64,000 nucleotides of DNA from Streptomyces niveus. GTDB taxonomy: Bacteria > Actinomycetota > Actinomycetes > Streptomycetales > Streptomycetaceae. Made by a program: the position numbers and the translations under genes. Each line of letters opens with the position of its first letter. The first letter of the stretch is position 1. The stretch spans positions 6,634,001 through 6,698,000 of the forward strand of contig NZ_CP018047.1 of NCBI RefSeq assembly GCF_002009175.1, given 5' to 3'. This document shows positions 43,701 through 54,000 of this stretch, one piece after another. The notes under the pieces were generated by a model. That model was not told the origin of the DNA. It made no database searches and worked only from the letters and a program-made list of their open reading frames with translations.

Positions 43701-45050
43701 GCCTGCCACTGTGTCGATCCCGGTCCCGGCCCGGTCTCCGGGCGGGAACTGCTCGCCGAACTGGCCGGGCCCGGCGACGAGACCCATGTCGCGCTGCGCC
43801 GCGGACACCGGTGGGTCCAGCGGTTCCGGTCGCTCGACCGGCCCGGTGCCGGGGGGCGGGTCGCCCTCAAGGAGGGCGGCGTCTATCTGATCACCGGCGG
43901 TCTCGGCGGCATCGGGCTCACCCTCGCCGGTCATCTGGCGAGCGCCTACGGGGCGAAACTCGTCCTGACGGGCCGTACCGCCATGCCGGAGCCCGCCGAG
44001 TACGCCGACTGGCTCGACACCCACGGCCCCGGCCACCCGGAGTACGCCAGGGTCCGGACGCTGAGCGAACTGGCCGCACGGGCGGGCGGGTTGCTGACCG
44101 TCGCCGCCGATGTCACCGACCGCGGGGCGATGGCCGCCGCGGTGGACCTGGCGACCGGGACGTTCGGCCGTGTCGACGGCTGGATCCACGCGGCGGGAGT
44201 GCCGCTGGCCGACGCCGTCCAATGGATCGGGACGACCGACCGTGCCGCCTGGCGCGCCACGATGGCCCCCAAGGTCCTCGGCGCGCTCGTTCTGGAGGAT
44301 GTCTTCGCCGGCCGTCCGGTGGACTTCGGCTGTCTGGTGTCCTCGCTGGCCTCCGTGGTCGGCGGCACGGGCTACGCGGCGTACGCGGCGGCCAACACCT
44401 TCCTGGACACCCTCGCGCTCAGCCACGAACAGCTGCTCAGCGTGGACTGGGAGGCATGGGACCTCCCGGGCCCCGACGCCGGGACCGCGGAGACCGGCGG
44501 CGGTACGCCGGACGCGGGCGGCTCCGCGGCCGTGCGCGAGCTGCGCGCCCTGGCGCTGCGGCCCAAGGACGGCATCGACGCCTTCGAGCTGCTGATGCGG
44601 AATCCGGGCGAACGCCGCCTGGCCGTCTCCACCGTCGACCTGGAGGCACGGCGGATCAGATGGGCCGGGCCGCCGGACGGCGCGAAGCCCGCGGGCGGGG
44701 CCGCCCCCGTCGCCGCGGACCTCGGACCCGGCCTGGAACAGCGGCTCGCCGAAGTCTGGGGCGACGTCCTCCGTACGGACATCGACCGGTACGACGTGAG
44801 CCTGTTCGACATGGGCGGCGACTCGCTGCTCATCGTCGAACTCGCGCTGCGGATCGAGGAGCGGCTGGGTATCCCGACGCAGGCAACCGACCTGCTGGAG
44901 GCCCCCACGGTGGACCATCTGGCGGCCCGGATCAGGGCCGACGCGGGAGAGACCACCGACGACGACGCGATGGCGAAGGCCGATCAGCGGGCGGTTCTGC
45001 GCTCCCGCAGGCGCTCGGCCCGCCGTGACAGAAAGGACCGGGACGCGTGA
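40719..45050 (+). CDS. Type I polyketide synthase, KS-(inactive AT)-KR-ACP
   Basis: This 1443-residue module has a KS (20-455; Cys191, His327, His367), a degenerate AT region (about 540-790), a KR (about 810-1310; GGLGGIG, Ser1208, Tyr1222, Asn1226) and an ACP (Ser1369 in DMGGDSL). Where a working AT has GHSLGE, residues 628-633 read GAGAGE: the catalytic serine is gone, and no HAFH or YASH block follows. The module must be charged in trans, most simply by the AT at 23306 with aminomalonyl-ACP, giving after ketoreduction a 2-amino-3-hydroxy unit. The tail RAVLRSRRRSARRDRK is docking-like. Its TGA overlaps the next GTG. Confidence 0.93.
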   Translation: MSERYEDDRAVAGEPDVRPGDIAVVGMHGRFPGARDCDEFWRRVSAGDDCVGFHSDAELRAAGVPEALIGDERYVKSHGGLDEPFGFDPEFFGYSAREGELMDPQQRIFLETAWELLEMTGYAGTPGEPVVGVFAGASMNTYLTNVLARSVDLLSLEGTEIMLTNDKDYLPTRVSYKLGLTGPSVNVQSGCSTSLVAVHLAVQSLVGGECDIALAGGVSVHVSPRPGYLYQEGLMFSPDGRCRPFDSEASGTAFGDGVGIVALKRLGDALDDGDQILAVVKGTAVNNDGSRKVGFTAPGVAGQSDVITEAHAVAEVPSRSIGYMEAHGTGTALGDPVEFAALREAFGSDTSDTAFCALGSVKANVGHLAGAAGIAGFIKAVLAVRHGMIPPHPHFTSPHPELELDKSPFYISDRLLPWPSDGGPRRAGVSSFGMGGTNAHAVLEEPPPARPAGTAPGGPSLIPVSAATPGALGTALAALADRLESADAPSLADTAHTLRTGRRAFPHRYAVRATTHREAADRLRAAARLPHAQAVGFAPPVTLVLGGTPDTGLAALAAEVHQVRTTLERAARLLADSGVPDALVTAAVSGAPAGPGDPAVRDIAGFLSAYAHATLWTGSGLRPATVAGAGAGELAAACVAGVLTLAEALAVLAHRAGFAARPPRPGTGPGRTSLLSAVSGAPFDPATAGAEHWTEDIWTAGRLPEAVAAGAPEDGIVLTAGLDPVLTSAVRTRTAGTLVTVPGTAGSAELTPEHLLDTAGRLWTAGVEVDWTRWTGGAPRRVPLPTHPLERRRLVREPEAPADPARQRTDDPERWLYTESWQRAGSLRRDTAPPTGRWLLFEDEGGVGEGLRAALAGHGIDAVAVRAGDRYARTGPSAFTLDPDDPDGPRALFAALAAEGGVPDRIVHLWTLDDEDGASGEPPTPERFERAQRRGLYSVLETATAVSGTPRTGGTRISVVARGLFDVLGGERPDPATSTVTAAARVVPQEFTGIACHCVDPGPGPVSGRELLAELAGPGDETHVALRRGHRWVQRFRSLDRPGAGGRVALKEGGVYLITGGLGGIGLTLAGHLASAYGAKLVLTGRTAMPEPAEYADWLDTHGPGHPEYARVRTLSELAARAGGLLTVAADVTDRGAMAAAVDLATGTFGRVDGWIHAAGVPLADAVQWIGTTDRAAWRATMAPKVLGALVLEDVFAGRPVDFGCLVSSLASVVGGTGYAAYAAANTFLDTLALSHEQLLSVDWEAWDLPGPDAGTAETGGGTPDAGGSAAVRELRALALRPKDGIDAFELLMRNPGERRLAVSTVDLEARRIRWAGPPDGAKPAGGAAPVAADLGPGLEQRLAEVWGDVLRTDIDRYDVSLFDMGGDSLLIVELALRIEERLGIPTQATDLLEAPTVDHLAARIRADAGETTDDDAMAKADQRAVLRSRRRSARRDRKDRDA

Positions 45051-48000
45051 GTGAGCATCCCAGTGTGGCAATCGTCGGCATGGCCGGACGGTTCCCGGGA
45101 GCCGACGGTGTGGACGAGCTGTGGCGAGTGCTGGACGAGGGGCAGGAGACCGTACGTACGTATGTCGACGCGGAACTCGTCCGCGCCGGCGTGGACCCGG
45201 ACACCGTCGCCCACCCCGACTATGTGAAGCGGGGCGCGCATCTGCGCGACGTCGAGTACTTCGACGCGGCCTTCTTCGGATACACCGGCCGCGAGGCCGA
45301 ACTGATGGACCCCCAGCAGCGGATCTTCCTGGAGATCTGCCACGAGGCCATGGAGCGCTCCGGATACGGCCCCGGCACCTTCGACGGGCCCGTGGGCATC
45401 GTCGCGGGCACCCGCAGAAGCGGCTACCAGGACCTGCTCGACCGGCCGGAGTACGACAACGTCACCGACACCTTCGTCAAGGCGGGCAACGAACCGGACG
45501 CGCTGGTCACCAAGGTCGCGTACAAACTCGACTGCACGGGCCCCGCGCTCACCGTCCAGACGTACTGCTCCACCTCGCTGGTGGCCGTGCACCTGGCGTG
45601 CCAGCAACTGCTCGACGGCGAGAGCGACATCGCGCTCGCCGGAGGCGTCGCGCTGCGCCTGCCGCAGCACACCGGCTACCTCTACCAGCGGGGCGGGACG
45701 CTCTCGAAGGACGGACGCTGCCGCTCCTTCGACGCCGAGGGCAGCGGACTGGTCTTCGGGGACGGCGCGGGCGTCGTCGTACTGCGGCGGCTGGAGGACG
45801 CGCTGGCGGACGGCGACACCGTCCTCGCGGTGATCCGCGGCTCGGCCGTCGGCAACGACGGTGCCCAGCGCGCCGGTTACACCGCGCCCGGCGTGGCCGG
45901 CCAGGCCAGGACCGTCCGTGAGGCGCTGGCCGCCGCGGACGTCTCGGCGACGGACATCGGGTACGTGGAGACGCACGGCGCCGGAACGCCCCTCGGCGAC
46001 GGCGTCGAGTTCAAGGCGCTCACCCAGGCCTTCGGCACCGACCGCCGCGCGGTGTGCGGTATCGGCTCGGTGAAGTCCAACACCGGGCACCTGGACTCGG
46101 CGTCCGGCGTCACCGCGCTGATCAAGACCGTGCTGTCGCTGCGCCACCGCCGGATTCCGGCGAGCCTCCACTTCGACCGGCCCAACCCGGAGATCGACTT
46201 CGTCAACAGCCCCTTCTACGTCTGCGCCCGGGCCGCCGACTGGGAGCCGATCGGGGGCAGACGGCTCGCGGGAGTCAACTCCCTTGGCATCGGCGGCACC
46301 AACGCCCATGTGATCGTCGAGGAGGCGCCGGAGCCCGTCGCGTCCCCGACCACCGCCCGCGAGCATCTGTTCGTCTGGTCCGCGCGCAGCCGCGAGGCGC
46401 TCGACCTCCTCACCGACGACCTCCGCGGGCACCTGGAGGACCACGGTGAGGTGAACCCCGCGGACGTCGCGTACACCCTCCAGCGCGGTCGGCAGGCGCT
46501 GCGCCACCGGCGGATGCTGGTGGCCGCCGACCTCGACGCGGTCATCGACGCGCTCGCCGAGGGCCGTTACACGCAGGGCGAGGTCGGCCCGTCCGCCACG
46601 GAGCGGACCGGCACGCCCGCCGGCGCGGGACCGCTCGCGGTGCTCGGCGCCAACTGGCTGTCCGGGGACGCCGTGGACTGGACGGCTCTCTACGCGGGGG
46701 AGTCCCGCCGCCGGCTGCCACTGCCCACCCACCCCATGATCCGCAAGCGGTACTGGCCGGAGACCGGGCCGGTGGCCACCGCCCCGTCCGCCGCGCCCGC
46801 GCCGCCGCTCCCGCTCTCGGCCCCCGCCGAGTCCGCCGCGCCGACGGCGCCGACACCCATCGACGGCCCGACCGAGGACACCACCATGAGAGACCTTCTT
46901 CTCGACGAACTGCGGACCATCGTCGCCTCCCGCTTCAAGATGGCGGCCGAGGACCTGGACGCACATGTCCCCTTCCTGGAGATGGGCGCCGACTCCCTGC
47001 TCCTGCTGAGCATCCTCCAGCCCCTTGAGGAGCGTTACGGCTGCAAGCTCTCGATGCGTCAGTTCTTCAAGGAGTTCCAGACCCTGGACGAGCTCGCCGA
47101 CTACCTCGCGGTCAACGCCGACCGGCAGCGGCTGCCGTCCGCCGGGTCCCCGGCCGCCGAGGCGTCGCCGGTGACCGCCTCGACGCCGGTGGCCGCCGCG
47201 GCCGGAACGGGCCACGCCCCGGCGGTGATCCCCGCGCAGCCGGAGGCCCCGGTATCGGTGGCCCCCGTGGCCCCCGTGGTTCCCGCCCCGGCGCCCGCCA
47301 TCGCGAGGGTGCCGGAGCCGGCCGTCCCCGCCCCGGCCACGCTGTCGGGCACCCCCGCCCAGATGTCGGCGATCGAGCGCATCACGGCCGAACAGCTGAA
47401 ACTGATGAACCGTCAACTCGACGCCATGCAGGGCCTGTACACGGCCGGGCCGCAGGCCGCCCCGGCCGCCGTGGCGCCAAGTCCCGTGCTCCCGCAGCCC
47501 TCCCCGCAGCCCTCCCCGGAGCGCGGCGCGCCCGCGGGCGTCCCGGCCGTCGCTCCGGTCGAGCCGGCCCCCGCGCGGCCGGCCCCCGCCGCCGAGACCG
47601 CTCCCGCACCCGGCCCCAAGGTGCCGCTGGCCCCGCGCATGCGCGCCGCCGCCGTACTGCCCCCGGACACCCTGGCCCGCAAGGAGTACCTGGACGGCTT
47701 CGTCAAGCGCTTCTCCGAGCGCACCCGGAAGTCGAAGGACTACGCGCAGCGGTTCCGCCCCGCGGTCGCCGACAGCCGGTCCACCATCGGCTTCCGCATG
47801 TCGACCAAGGAACTGCTCTACCCGGTCGTCGCCGAGAAGGGCCGCGGCGCGCGCCTGTGGGACCTCGACGACAACGAGTACGTCGACCTCACCATGGGCT
47901 TCGGCGTGCACCTCTTCGGCCATCAGCACCAGCCGATCATCAACGCGCTGAACGAGCGCATGGATGTCGGCTTCGGCCTCGGCCCGCGCACCGAGCTGAC

Positions 48001-51000
48001 CGAGGAGGTGGCCACGGCGATCCTCGAACTGACCGGCATGGAGCGCGTCGCCTTCGTCAACACCGGCAGCGAGGCCGTGATGAACGCGGTACGGCTCGCC
48101 AGGGCCGCGACCCGGCGGGACAAGATCGTCATCTTCTCCACGAGCTACCACGGTCACTCCGACGGTGTGCTCGCCGCGCCCACCTGGGTCGACGGTGACC
48201 TCCGCACCAAGCCCATCGCCACCGGTGTCACTCAGCGCAGCGTCCAGGACGTCTACGTCCTGGAGTTCGGCACCGAGGAGGCCCTGTCGTTCATCGACCG
48301 GCACGGCGACGAACTGGCCGCGGTCATGGTCGAGCCGGTGACGACCCGTCACCCCGGCGACCAGCAGCCCGAGTTCCTGCGGGCACTGCGTCGGCTCACG
48401 TACCGGCACGGCGCGAAGCTGATCTTCGACGAGATGGTCACCGGCTTCCGCGCCCACCCCGGCGGCATCCAGGGGCTCTACGACATCCAGGCCGACATCG
48501 TCACCTACGGCAAGATCATCGGCGGCGGTCTGCCGCTCGGCGTCGTGGCCGGGCGCGGCGGTGTCATGGACGCCATCGACGGCGGTGTCTGGCACTTCGG
48601 CGACGACTCCTACCCGACGGTGGAATCCACCTTCTTCGGCGGTACGTTCTGCCAGCACCCGCTCTCCATGGTCGCGGCCAAGACCGTGCTCGACGAACTG
48701 CGCGCCCAGGGCCCCGCCCTCCAGGAAGGGCTGGCCCGCAGGACCGCCCGGTTCGCCGACACGCTGAACGAGGACTTCCGCGCGCTGGAGGTGCCGATCA
48801 CGGTCGAACGCTTCTCGTCGCTGTTCCGCTTCGAACACGACGCGAACATGGACCTGTTCTTCTACAACCTCATGGACAAGGGCGTCTACATCTGGGAGTG
48901 GCGCTGCTGCTTCCTGTCCACCGCGCACAACGACGAGGATCTCGGCACGGTCCGGCGGGTCATCCGCGAGTCCGTCGAGGAGCTGCGGGAGAACAAGCTG
49001 CTCCCGGCGCTCAGCGCGGCGGCGGCGCCGCCCGCTCCCGCCGCTGCCGTGACACCCGCGCCGGTCACCAGGACCCCCGCGCCGGCCACCGAGGCCCCCG
49101 CCGCGAGGCCCGCCGTGACCGCCGGGGCCGCCTCCTTTCCCGCCGGGCGCGCGCACAAGCAGCTCTGGGCCCTGGCCAACCTCAACGACGGCGGCTCCCT
49201 CGCGTACAACCTGAACGCCGACTTCTGGCTCGACGGGCCGCTCGACACCGACGCCCTGCGCACCGCCGTCGCCGGCCTGCTCACCCGCCACGAGTCCCTG
49301 CGCATGACGATGAGCGCCGACGGCGAGTCCATCGACGTCCACGACAGTGCCGACGTCCCCGTCGACTCCGTGCTCTTCGCCGAGGAGAGCGGGGGCGACG
49401 AGGACCTCACTCGCATCCTGGACGGCCTGGCCGAGCGCCGCTTCGACCTGCTCAACGGCCCCCTGTTCCGGGTCACCACCATCCGTACGGCCCCGGAGCG
49501 CCACCTCCTGCACCTCTCCGTCCACCACCTGGCCGCGGACGGCTGGTCCACGGTCCCGGTGCTCGGCGATCTGGCCGCCCTCTACAGCGCGGCACGCACC
49601 GGCACCGACGCGGGCCTGACCCCCGTGCCGCAGCTGCGCGACTTCCTCGCCTGGCAGGAGGAGAACGCCGCCGCCCCCGAGGCGGCCGGCCACCGCGCGT
49701 ACTGGGAGACGGTGACCCGCGACGCACTCGAGCTGGACCTCCCGCGCGCCGGCCAGCAGGTGCTGCCCAGCTACCGCAGCGAACGCCGCACCATGCACTT
49801 CGACGGCACCCTGCTCGCGGACCTGCGACGGGAGGCGGCAGCCCAGGGCGTCACCGTCTTCGCCTACCTGGTGACCGCCTGGGGCGCCCTGCTCCAGCGG
49901 CTCACCGACCGGCGTGACCTCATGCTGCTCGTCCCGTCCGCCGCGCGGCCCCCGCAGCTGTCCGACACCGTCGGCTACTGCACCAACCTGCTGCCCCTGC
50001 GGTTCGACATCGACGGTGCCGACCAGATCAGCACCTGCGTCGACGAGATGCAGGGCCGGCTGCTCGACGCCATGGAGCACGAGACACACCCGTTCGCCGA
50101 GACGGTCCACACCCTCGACCGGGCGGCGTCCGGGTCGGCGGGACGTGTCTTCCGTACCGTCCTCGCCTTCGACCGCGAGGTCACCCTGCCCGAGATGCGC
50201 GGACTGCGGATGAGCGAGGCGGGTCTGACTCCCGTACGGCACGCCATCTCCCCGCTGTTCGTGACCGTCACCGACGTCGGCTCCACCTTCCGCTGCGACT
50301 TCGACATCCAGCACGAGTCGTTCTCCGAGGAGGTGACCGAGCAACTGCCGGGCCTGTTCCGCAATCTGCTGGCCGAGATGGTCGCCGACAGCGGCCAGTC
50401 CCTGTCCGCGCTCGAACTCCTCGGCGCCGACGAGCGGGCCCGGCTGCTCGGCTGGGGCCGCGGCCCCGAGATCGAACTGGGCTCCCGCACCGTCTGCGAG
50501 CTGTTCGAGGAGCAGGCCGCCCGCACCCCCGACCGGACGGCCGTGGCCTGCGAGGACCGCACCCTGACCTACGCGGAGCTGGACGCCCGCGCCAACCGGC
50601 TGGCCTCGGTGCTGCACCGCAGGCTCGGCCTCGGCCCGGAGAGCGTGGTCGGCATCCGGCTGCCACGCTCCGAGAAGTTCCTCGTGACTATCCTCGCGCT
50701 GTGGAAGTGCGGCGCCGCCTACGTCCCGCTCGAACCCAAGCACCCCATCCAGCGCCATCTGAAGGTGCTCCGGCTCAGCAAGGCCGTCGCCGTCGTCTCG
50801 GAGGCCGAGTACGAGCCCGACGCGCCCGAGGCCGACGCCACCTGGCTGCGCTACTCGCGCCTCGTCTCCGAAGGCGCCTCGGCGCCGGCCACTTCCCCCG
50901 GCCTGCCCCGGCCGATGGACGCCGCCGCGTACATCATGTTCTCCTCCGGCTCGACCGGTGAGCCCAAGGGCATCGTCATCGAGCAGCGGGCCATGCTCAA

Positions 51001-54000
51001 CCACGTACTCGCCAAGATCGAGGACTACCGGGTCGACGACGCGGAGGCGATCCTCGCGCAGAACGCCCCCAGCTCCTTCGACATCTCCGTCTGGCAGTTC
51101 GTCGCGCCCCTGCTGAACGGCGGGCAGAGCCGGATCTACCCCGACGCCGACGTGGAGGATCCGGCCACCTTCGTGGACCTGACCGACCGGCACGGCGTCA
51201 CCGTCCTGGAACTCGTGCCGAGCTACCTCGCGATGATGCTCGACGAACTCGATCTCACCGACAGGACCGGGCTCTTCGAAGCCCTGCACCACGTCGTGCT
51301 CCAGGCCGAACCCCTCAAGCCCTCGCTCGTGGAGCGCTGGTACGCCCGCTTCCCCGGCATCGTGATGTCCAACGCGTACGGCGCGACGGAGACCGCCGAC
51401 GACGTCCTGCACCCGGTCACCCGCGTGCCCGACGGCGATCTGACGCCCACGGGCAAGCCCATCCGCAACGCCTGCGTCTACATCGTGGGCGACGACTTCC
51501 AGCTCGTACCGCCCGGTGTCCGAGGCGAGTTGCTGGTCGGCGGTGTCGCCGTCGGCCGCGGCTACCTCACCGAGACCCCGGCCAACGCCCGCGCCTTCCT
51601 CGACCACAACCCGGTCGAGCCCGAGCGCGCCGGCCGCGTCTACCGCACCGGCGACATGGCCCGCTGGCGCGACGACGGCCAGATCGAGATCCTCGGCCGC
51701 AACGACCACCAGGTGAAGGTCCGCGGCCAGCGGGTCGAACTCGGCGAGATCGAACGCGCCGTGCACACCCTCGACCAGGTCTCCGACGCCGCGGTGAAGC
51801 ACTTCCCCGCACCCAACGGCGGCGGCTCCTACCTCGTCGGCTACGTCGTCCCGGCACCGGGCGGCTCACCGGCCGCCGAGCAGCTGAAGTCGGCGCTGCG
51901 CACCCAACTGCCCGACTACATGGTCCCGGCCCACTTCGTCCTGCTCGACGCGCTGCCCCTCGGCGACAGCGGCAAGATCGACCGCAAGGCCCTCGAAGAG
52001 CCCCGGATGTTCACCGGCCGCCAGCAGCCCGCCACCCCGTCGCGCCACTCGGTCGACGACACCGTGCTGCGCTGCGCCCGCACCATCTTCGGCCACTCCG
52101 ACATCGGCATCGACGACGACTTCTTCGAGCTGGGCGGCAACTCCATCTCGGCGGTCCGGCTGATCCAGCTCGTCCGTGAGGCCTTCGGCATCGACCTGCC
52201 CGGCATCACCATCTTCGAGCGCCCGACGCTGCGGGAGTTCAGCGACGTCGTGGCCAGGACGGCCTTCGACCCGGCCGCCCCGATCCCGGCGGCACCGAGG
52301 AAGGACTCCTACCGGGCGTCCGCCTCCGAGGAGCGGATGTACTTCCTGTGGACCCTCGACCCGTCGAGCCGGCTCTACAACATCCCCATGGCCTACGTGG
52401 TCAAGGGCGCCGTCGACCGTGAACGGCTGCACCGCGCCGTGAACGACGTGATCGCCAAGCACGACATCCTGCGCACCACCTTCCATATGGAGGGAGGCCG
52501 GCTCGAACAGCGGATCCTGCCCTCCGCACAGGTGACGCTCTCCGACCTCGGCACCACCGACGAGACGCTGGAAGAGCTCGTCACCGCCTGGGCGAAGCCG
52601 CACAACCTGCGTGTCGGCCCGCCGATCCGCGCGGGACTGGGCAAGCGCCCCGGCCGCGAGGAGTACGTGGTGCTGCTCGACCTGCCGCACATCGTCCTGG
52701 ACGAGGGCTCCATGGGCGTCCTGTTCCGCGACCTGTCGGCGGCCTACCGGGGCGAGACCCTGGAGCCGGGCGCGCTGACCTACAAGGACTTCGCCGAGTG
52801 GGAACAGCTCTACCGCACCTCGGAGAGCTACGCCAAGGACCGTTCGTACTGGCTGGAGCGTTTCGAGAACCCGCCCGGCGTGGTGGAGTTCCCGCTCCGC
52901 CCGCGCCCCGCGGTGCTGGAGATGAAGGGGGACCGGCACGCGTTCTCCCTCGGCACCGAGCTGACCGCGGGACTGCGTGAGTACTGCAAGCGCCACCGCG
53001 TCACGCCGTACATGGTGCTGCTCAGCACGTTCAACGTGCTGCTGTCGAAGTACACCGGCCAGGAGGAGACCGTCGTGGGCACCCCCGTCGACGGCCGCTA
53101 CCACCCCGCCTGCGCGGACATCATCGGCATGTTCGGCAACTCCCTGCCGCTGCGCACCGGCCCCGAGCGGGCCAAGAGCTTCAGTGCCTACGTCAACGAG
53201 GTCAGGGCCGCCGTCATCGACGGGCTCCAGCACCAGGCGTACCCCTTCGAGGAGTTGGTGCGCGAGCTGGACCTGCCCAGGGACCCCAGCCGCAACCCGC
53301 TCTTCGACTTCATGTTCGTCTTCACCGACCTCGCCGAGTCCTGGTTCGAGATGGACGGTGCCATCGGCACCCCCGAGCCGGTCAGCGTCGGCGTCGCCAA
53401 GATGGACATGACGTTCTCGGCCTACGAGCGCGAGAAATCCGTCGAGGTCATCCAGGAGTACGCGACGGACATCTTCGACCTCGACACCGTCGAGCAGATG
53501 GGTCGGCACTACACCCACCTGCTGGAGCAGGTGCTCGCCGCCCCCGACGCCCCGATGGGCGACCACCGCCTCATCGGCGACGAGGAGCGCGACCGGCTGA
53601 CGGGCGTCGGCGGCACGCCGTTCGTCCCCCGGTCCGAAGGCGCCACCCTGCACGGTCTGTTCGAGGCCGCCGTCGACCGTGCCCCTGACCGCACGGCCCT
53701 GGTCAGCGGCGCCGAGCGGTATACGTACGCGGAGCTGGACGCCCGGGCCGACCGGCTGGCGCGACTGCTCAGGAACGACGCCGGGACCACCCGCGAACAG
53801 CCCGTCGGAGTCCTCCTCGACACCGCGCACGACACCGTCACGGCGATGCTGGCCGTACTCAAGGCGGGCGGCGCCTACGTGCCGTTCGACCGGACCACAC
53901 CGATCGCCCGCGTGGCCGAACTGCTCGGGACGGCCGGCGCGACCGTGCTCATCAGCGACCTCGCCCAGGAGTCCGACCTGCCCGCCGGACTGTCCCTGGT

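Noticed and set aside
46334..46876. A hidden AT domain in the hybrid synthetase
   Set aside because: The region between KS and ACP is only about 180 residues and has no GxSxG or HxFH motif. It matches the KS-AT linker and post-AT segment (RRRLPLPTHP) joined directly.
44984..51802. Very long open frame (2272 codons) on the minus strand opposite the hybrid synthetase
   Set aside because: It is the mirror of third-position GC bias in the real plus-strand gene. Its translation is Val/Gly/Arg/Asp-rich with no domain, and the plus strand has unbroken KS, AMT, C and A motifs. The same applies to minus-strand frames at 40548-45071 and 51866-55489.
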